Position numbers and translations under genes: made by a program
Notes under the pieces: generated by a model
What the model saw: only the letters and a program-made list of their open reading frames with translations
Told to the model about the DNA's origin: nothing
The model's database searches: none
Shown: piece after piece, positions 30,414 to 34,306 of the stretch
How positions within the stretch are numbered: the first letter of the stretch is position 1
Layout: each line of letters starts with the position of its first letter
Assembly (NCBI RefSeq): GCF_024509035.1
Contig: NZ_JANINT010000034.1
Span: forward strand, 25,232-59,537
Origin: Nocardioides sp.
GTDB lineage: Bacteria > Actinomycetota > Actinomycetes > Propionibacteriales > Nocardioidaceae
Direction: 5' to 3'
Length of the DNA stretch: 34,306 nt

Positions 30414-31049
30414 GTGGCATCGACCGGACCCTCGACGACGCTGGTCGTCCTCGATCTGCTGGGCATCTTCGTGTTCGCCATCACCGGGGCGCTGGTGGCG
30501 GTGCGCAAGGGTCTCGACGTCTTCGGCGTGCTGGTGCTGGCCGGCACGACGGGCCTCGGTGGCGGGTTCCTGCGCGACGTCCTGATCGACGCCACGCCAC
30601 CGGCCGCGCTCCAGGACTGGCGCTACCTGGTGGTGCCGGTCGTGGCCGGCGGGGTGTCCTTCTTCTACCACCCCGTGCTCGGACGGGTGGAGCGCTGGGT
30701 CAACGTGCTCGACGCCTGCGGCCTCGGGCTGTTCTGCGTCACCGGAGCGCTCAAGGCGATGGACTACGGGCTCGGGCCGGCGCCCGCGGCCTTGATGGGC
30801 ATGGTCACCGGCATCGGCGGCGGGATGACCCGCGACCTGCTCGCGGGCCGCGTGCCCGCTGTCTTCCGCGGTGAGCTCTACGCCACGCCGGCGCTGGCCG
30901 GTGCGGTCGTGGTCGTCGTCGGCACGCACGGCGACCTGCCTCTCGGCGTGGTCGTCGTCACCGGCGGCGGACTGTGCGTCGTCTGGCGGCTGCTCGCGAT
31001 CTGGAGGCACTGGCAGGCCCCGGTCGCCACCGGCTCCGCCAGCGTCTAG
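30414..31049 (+). CDS. TRIC-type cation channel (UPF0126 family)
   Basis: A 211-residue membrane protein of the prokaryotic TRIC family (formerly UPF0126), homotrimeric channels that pass monovalent cations. Seven hydrophobic helices are arranged as two inverted three-helix repeats plus one. Each repeat carries the signature glycine-rich break followed by an Arg-Asp pair: G-L-G-G-G-F-L-R-D near residue 48 and G-I-G-G-G-M-T-R-D near residue 135. The first helix begins D-L-L-G-I-F-V-F-A-I-T-G-A. GTG 30414 fits the family length and has TAGCCT six bases upstream. It ends seven bases before the convergent oxidase gene, with no terminator hairpin visible. The role in bacteria is poorly defined; potassium balance is the usual suggestion. 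Confidence 0.92.
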   Translation: MASTGPSTTLVVLDLLGIFVFAITGALVAVRKGLDVFGVLVLAGTTGLGGGFLRDVLIDATPPAALQDWRYLVVPVVAGGVSFFYHPVLGRVERWVNVLDACGLGLFCVTGALKAMDYGLGPAPAALMGMVTGIGGGMTRDLLAGRVPAVFRGELYATPALAGAVVVVVGTHGDLPLGVVVVTGGGLCVVWRLLAIWRHWQAPVATGSASV

Positions 31050-31056
31050 AGACCTG

Positions 31057-32361
31057 TCAGTCGCCCAGCACCCGCCGCAGGTAGGCGTTGGCGAAGACGC
31101 GGTCGGGGTCGAGCCGGTCGCGCAGGGCGAGGAAGTCGGCGAAGCGGGGGTACGCCGGGGCGAGGTCGGCCGCGGTGCGGGTGTGCACCTTGCCCCAGTG
31201 GGGGCGGCCCTCGTGGGCGCGCAGGATCGGCTCGAGCAGCGCGAAGTAGGCGAGGTGGTCGACGTCGCGGTGGGTGTGGAAGGCGAGGTAGAGGGAGTCG
31301 CGCCCGTAGGACGTCGAGAGGGGGATGTCGTCGGCGGGCGTGACCCGGATCTCGACGGGGAAGGTGATCCGCAGGTCGGAGGCGTCGATCGCCGCGCGAC
31401 ACTCCCGCAGCGCGTCCAGGCCGGCCTCGCGCGGGACGGCGTACTCCATCTCGCGGAACACCACGCCCCGCGGTGAGATGAAGACGCGGTGGGCGACGTC
31501 GCTGTAGGTGCGCGCCGACAGCAGCCGGCTCGAGACCTGGTTGAACCGCGGGATGATCGCCGGCACCCGGTTGGTCACCTGGTTGAGCGCGCCGAAGAGG
31601 TGGTTGGAGAGGAACTCGTCGTCCCACCAGAAGCGCAGGCGCGAGAGGGGCGAGGTCTCGGACGGGTCGACGTCGAGCCGGTCGTTGGTCTTGGTGAGCA
31701 TCCGGTCGGTGTGGGGGAACCAGTACATGTCGACGTGGTGGTGCTCCGCGATCCGCTGGTCGAACCCGTCGAGCGCCTCGTCCCAGCCCATCGGCGTCTC
31801 GGTGGCCTCGAGCACGAACAGCGGCTCGACCCGGAACGTCAGCGTCGTGAGCACGCCGAGGGCGCCCAGCCCGACGCGAGCCAGCTCGAGGATCCCGGGG
31901 TTCTCGGTCTCGGTCGCGGTGACGACCTCACCGGTGCCGGTGACCAGCGTCAGGCCGCAGATCTGGGCCGAGAGCGAGGCGGCGACCCCGCCGGTGCCGT
32001 GGGTGCCGGTGGAGGTGGCGCCGGCGAGGGTCTGATCGGCGATGTCGCCCATGTTGTGCAGGCTCAGCCCGAGCGCCTCGAGCTGGCGGTTGAGCTCCTT
32101 GAGCTGGGTGCCGGCCAGCGCGGTCACGGTCATCGCGTCCCGGTCGACGGCCAGGATCCCGCTCTGGCGGGTGGGCCGCAGCATCGTGTGCTCAGGCGCG
32201 GAGATCGCGGTGAAGCTGTGGCCGGTGCCGACCATCTTCAGCGTCGTGCGCTCCGACCGGGCGCGCTCCACCGCGGCCACGATCGCGGCGGTGTCCGCCG
32301 GCTCCTCGACCCGCGACGGCCGCGCCGACTCGATCCCCGCCCAGTTGCTCCACACGCTCAC
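31057..32361 (-). CDS. FAD-linked aldonolactone/alditol oxidase
   Basis: A 434-residue flavoenzyme of the vanillyl-alcohol oxidase superfamily with an N-terminal FAD_binding_4 domain and a C-terminal ALO (D-arabinono-1,4-lactone oxidase) domain. The FAD part shows V-G-T-G-H-S-F-T near residue 46, where the His may attach FAD covalently, and D-Q-T-L-A-G-A-T-S-T-G-T-H-G-T-G near 111-124. The ALO part ends in G-R-P-H-W-G-K-V-H, the H-W-x-K motif of L-gulono/arabinono-lactone oxidases. Whether it oxidises a lactone (as mycobacterial L-gulonolactone dehydrogenase) or an alditol (as Streptomyces xylitol oxidase) cannot be decided. GTG 32361 overlaps the stop of the upstream MFS gene (GTGA), and TAGCAT lies six bases before it, so it can be made from either transcript. 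Confidence 0.88.
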   Translation of the reverse strand: MSVWSNWAGIESARPSRVEEPADTAAIVAAVERARSERTTLKMVGTGHSFTAISAPEHTMLRPTRQSGILAVDRDAMTVTALAGTQLKELNRQLEALGLSLHNMGDIADQTLAGATSTGTHGTGGVAASLSAQICGLTLVTGTGEVVTATETENPGILELARVGLGALGVLTTLTFRVEPLFVLEATETPMGWDEALDGFDQRIAEHHHVDMYWFPHTDRMLTKTNDRLDVDPSETSPLSRLRFWWDDEFLSNHLFGALNQVTNRVPAIIPRFNQVSSRLLSARTYSDVAHRVFISPRGVVFREMEYAVPREAGLDALRECRAAIDASDLRITFPVEIRVTPADDIPLSTSYGRDSLYLAFHTHRDVDHLAYFALLEPILRAHEGRPHWGKVHTRTAADLAPAYPRFADFLALRDRLDPDRVFANAYLRRVLGD

Positions 32362-33584
32362 GGCGCGATGCTAGTGGCCCCGACCGCCTGCTCGTGGCCG
32401 GTCGACGCGGTGCGTCCCCGCGGCAGCGCCTGCGCCGCCGCGGCGGCGACGAGACCCGCGGCGACCGAGACGAGGTACGCCGCGGAGGCGCCCTGGTGGT
32501 CGACGACGAGACCGCTCAGGGTGGCGCCGGGGGCGACGCCCGCGACCAGGCCGGTCTGCATGATCGCCATGCCCTCGGTGAGCCGGGACGCCGGCACCGC
32601 CGACTCGGTCAGCGACATCGAGGCGATCATCGTCGGGGCGATCGCGAACCCGGCGACGAGCAGCACGAGCCCCATCAGCCAGATGGTGTCCACGAAGTAG
32701 AGCGGCATCATCGCGCAGGCCATCGCCAACGCTCCCCAGCGCACGCGCACCGACGGCCCGCGCCGCCAGTGGACGGCACCGGTCAGCACGCCGGCGGTGA
32801 GGCTGCCCAGGGCCCACAGCGCCAGCAACCCGCCCGACCAGGACTTGTGCCCGTGCTCGTCGGCGAACGCCACGGTGGTGACCTCGGCGGCGCCGAACAG
32901 CACGCCGAGCGCTGCGCACACGACGGCCAGGGGGACGACGGTGCGCCACGGCATCGCGGGCCGGGGGCCGGTGGTGGCCGAGCGCGGGTGCGGCGGCGGC
33001 TCGGTGGCGTGCTGGGCGGTGAACGCCAAGGTCCCCGCGACGCACGCGACCACGCCGACGACGAGGCCGGCGACCGGGTGCCAGGCGGTGGCGAGCAGCG
33101 TCACCAGGATCGGGCCCATGATGAACACGGCCTCGTCGAGGACGGCCTCGAGCGCGAACGCCGTCTGCACGTCGGCGGGGCGCTCCAGCACGTGCGACCA
33201 CCGCGCGCGGACGCACGAGCCGACCTGGGGGAGGAAGGCGCCCCCGATCGCCGCGAAGACGTACGACGTGCCGATCGGCCAGTCCGCCTGCACGGAGACC
33301 ACGAGGAGGGCGATCGCGATGCCGAAGCCGATGCTCGCGACGCTGAGCACCCGGCCCTGTCCCACCTTGTCGAGCAGGCGGCCCTGCAGGATCGCGAAGC
33401 CGGCGTTGGCCAGCATGTACGCGGCCGAGACCGCGCCGGCGACGCCGTACCGGCCGGTGGCGGCGGAGACGAGCAGCACGATGCCCAGGCCGACCATCGA
33501 GATCGGCAGCCTCGCGAACAGGCCGGCGAGCGAGAAGCGGAGAGCGCCGGGCTGAGCCAGGATCCGGCGGTAGGACGTGAGCAT
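32358..33584 (-). CDS. MFS transporter, 12-helix type
   Basis: A 408-residue major facilitator with about twelve helices in two halves. The N-terminus (Y-R-R-I-L-A-Q-P-G-A-L-R-F-S-L-A-G-L-F-A-R) and G-R-L-L-D-K-V-G-Q-G-R motif A resemble actinobacterial MFS proteins of unknown substrate. The central loop is His/Pro-rich (T-E-P-P-P-H-P-R-S-A). The second half contains A-E-V-T-T-V-A-F-A-D-E-H-G-H, and E-G-M-A-I-M-Q-T-G near helix 11. ATG 33584 gives the natural start; the frame extends to 33620 without support. It forms a two-gene unit with the FAD-linked oxidase (four-base overlap), so it could transport the oxidase substrate or product. It is divergent from the ferrochelatase gene. Confidence 0.87.
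   Translation of the reverse strand: MLTSYRRILAQPGALRFSLAGLFARLPISMVGLGIVLLVSAATGRYGVAGAVSAAYMLANAGFAILQGRLLDKVGQGRVLSVASIGFGIAIALLVVSVQADWPIGTSYVFAAIGGAFLPQVGSCVRARWSHVLERPADVQTAFALEAVLDEAVFIMGPILVTLLATAWHPVAGLVVGVVACVAGTLAFTAQHATEPPPHPRSATTGPRPAMPWRTVVPLAVVCAALGVLFGAAEVTTVAFADEHGHKSWSGGLLALWALGSLTAGVLTGAVHWRRGPSVRVRWGALAMACAMMPLYFVDTIWLMGLVLLVAGFAIAPTMIASMSLTESAVPASRLTEGMAIMQTGLVAGVAPGATLSGLVVDHQGASAAYLVSVAAGLVAAAAAQALPRGRTASTGHEQAVGATSIAP
32362..32373 (-). promoter_or_regulatory. -10 hexamer inside MFS gene, leaderless start of oxidase
   Basis: TAGCAT (reverse strand, 32373-32368) lies 6 bases before GTG 32361, within the last codons of the upstream MFS gene. Confidence 0.45.
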
Positions 33585-33598
33585 CAGTGAGCAGCGTA
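33585..33598 (-). promoter_or_regulatory. -10-like hexamer before MFS-oxidase unit
   Basis: TACGCT (reverse strand, 33598-33593) lies 8 bases before ATG 33584; spacing is at the limit for leaderless use. No Shine-Dalgarno sequence is present. Confidence 0.35.
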
Positions 33599-33641
33599 TG
33601 GCCGCGGCCGCACCGGCCACGAATCGTTATCGACGGCTCCC

Positions 33642-33653
33642 TACGATGAGGTC
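33642..33653 (+). promoter_or_regulatory. -10 hexamer, leaderless start of ferrochelatase gene
   Basis: TACGAT at 33642-33647 lies 6 bases before ATG 33654. GAGG at 33648-33651 is only two bases from the ATG, too close for normal ribosome binding. Confidence 0.5.
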
Positions 33654-34306
33654 ATGACCCCCGACGCGAGTCCGTACGACGCCGTGCTGCTGGTGTCCTT
33701 CGGCGGCCCCGAGGCCCCCGAGGACGTGGTGCCGTTCCTGGAGAACGTGACCCGCGGACGCGGCATCCCGCGCGAGCGCCTGGAAGAGGTCGGGGAGCAC
33801 TACTTCCGCTTCGGCGGCCGCTCGCCGATCAACGACCAGAACCGCGCGTTCCTGGCCGCGCTCCGCGAGGACCTGGCGGGTGCGGGGATCGACCTCCCGG
33901 TCTACTGGGGCAACCGCAACTGGGACCCGTTCCTGGCCGACACGCTGCGCCAGATGGCCGCCGACGGCATCACCCGGGCGGCCTGCTTCGTGACCAGCGC
34001 CTACTCGTCGTACTCCAGCTGCCGGCAGTACCGCGAGAACCTCTTCGACGCGGTCGCCGAGGTGCCCGGAGCGCCGGTCCTCGACAAGCTGCGCCACTAC
34101 TTCAACCACCCCGGCTTCGTGGAGCCGATGGTGGACGCGACGCTGGCCTCGCTCGCCGACCTGCCCGAGGACGTGCGCGACGAGGCGCACCTGGTCTTCG
34201 TGACCCACTCGGTGCCGCTGAGCATGAACGACGGCAGCGGCCCCGAGGGCGGGGCGTACGTCGACCAGCACCTCAGCGTGGTCGAGCAGGTCGTCGAGCG
34301 CATCCA
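33654..34306 (+). CDS. cpfC: Coproporphyrin ferrochelatase, 3' end cut by window
   Basis: The first 217 residues of ferrochelatase, open to the window end. It inserts iron into the porphyrin; actinobacteria use the coproporphyrin-dependent heme pathway, so coproporphyrin III is the likely substrate (the gene is often named hemH). Visible motifs are [10 protein letters not shown] near the start, [21 protein letters not shown], the loop [13 protein letters not shown] and the metal-binding His185 in F-V-T-H-S-V-P, equivalent to B. subtilis His183. Family members are about 310-370 residues, so roughly the last third, including the second catalytic Glu and any Fe-S ligand Cys, is outside. An open antisense frame across this gene (33627-34271) has no family-like sequence. 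Confidence 0.95.
   Translation, partial: MTPDASPYDAVLLVSFGGPEAPEDVVPFLENVTRGRGIPRERLEEVGEHYFRFGGRSPINDQNRAFLAALREDLAGAGIDLPVYWGNRNWDPFLADTLRQMAADGITRAACFVTSAYSSYSSCRQYRENLFDAVAEVPGAPVLDKLRHYFNHPGFVEPMVDATLASLADLPEDVRDEAHLVFVTHSVPLSMNDGSGPEGGAYVDQHLSVVEQVVERI

Noticed and set aside
28189..30585. 798-codon plus frame across the acyl-CoA reductase and sepH
   Set aside because: It crosses two real reverse genes and has no family-like sequence.
33627..34271. 214-codon reverse open frame at the window end
   Set aside because: Antisense to the truncated ferrochelatase, whose motifs are clear on the plus strand.
1..34306. CRISPR arrays, tRNA or rRNA genes, insertion sequences, prophage genes
   Set aside because: Looked for throughout; no direct-repeat arrays, cloverleaf sequences, transposase or phage motifs were seen.

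Overview
The window reads as chromosomal core DNA of a very high-GC actinomycete, most likely a member of the Nocardioidaceae (Nocardioides-like). The support is strong G/C bias at third codon positions, many GTG starts, an HrdB/SigA-type sigma factor with a Lys/Ala-rich N-terminal arm, SepH, a DUF7455 zinc-ribbon protein, and a gene order (sigA - DUF7455 - parE - parC - sepH - ferrochelatase) that resembles, from memory, the hrdB-to-hemH interval of Streptomyces. No rRNA, tRNA, CRISPR array, prophage or transposase was seen.

Layout. 1-5107: HhH-GPD repair protein, principal sigma factor, a small secreted protein behind an ECF-type promoter, then a reverse block of EamA transporter, DUF456 protein and DUF7455 protein, and a roughly 400-base gene-free gap. 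5108-11527: parE, a pair of fluoride-channel genes, and a pta-ackA operon. 11544-17028 (reverse): parC - lprG-like lipoprotein - P55-like MFS exporter - beta-carbonic anhydrase. 17108-22212: a GNAT/acyl-CoA-synthetase fusion (Pat-type lysine acetyltransferase), a sulfotransferase, a DUF5998 protein and a nucleotide pyrophosphatase/phosphodiesterase. 22172-25692: a DHA2 drug exporter divergent from a TetR regulator, and a secreted SGNH hydrolase. 25742-29280: thymidine kinase divergent from a mercaptopyruvate-type sulfurtransferase, then a two-domain fatty acyl-CoA reductase. 29335-34306: sepH divergent from a TRIC-type channel, an aldonolactone/alditol oxidase with an MFS transporter, and the first two thirds of coproporphyrin ferrochelatase, which runs off the window end.

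Functional links. Topoisomerase IV (parE, parC), the sigma factor and SepH form the growth and division core. Pta-AckA sets acetyl-phosphate/acetyl-CoA, and the Pat-type enzyme about 5.6 kb further on uses acetyl-CoA to modify proteins. LprG-P55 is a known lipid/lipoglycan export pair in mycobacteria, and the acyl-CoA reductase points to fatty alcohol or wax ester formation.

Most striking structure. (1) A 35-39 bp near-perfect palindrome occurs twice: once as exactly 13 in-frame codons inside the P55-like gene, once between two convergent genes where it supplies a stop codon and probably a two-way terminator. (2) About sixteen genes carry an A-two, T-six -10 hexamer exactly 6-8 bases before an ATG/GTG start and no Shine-Dalgarno sequence, which predicts leaderless mRNAs. 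(3) One such promoter drives a 15-codon leader ORF whose stop overlaps the tetR start. Coordinates, starts and motifs were read by eye; no database search or computation was run.
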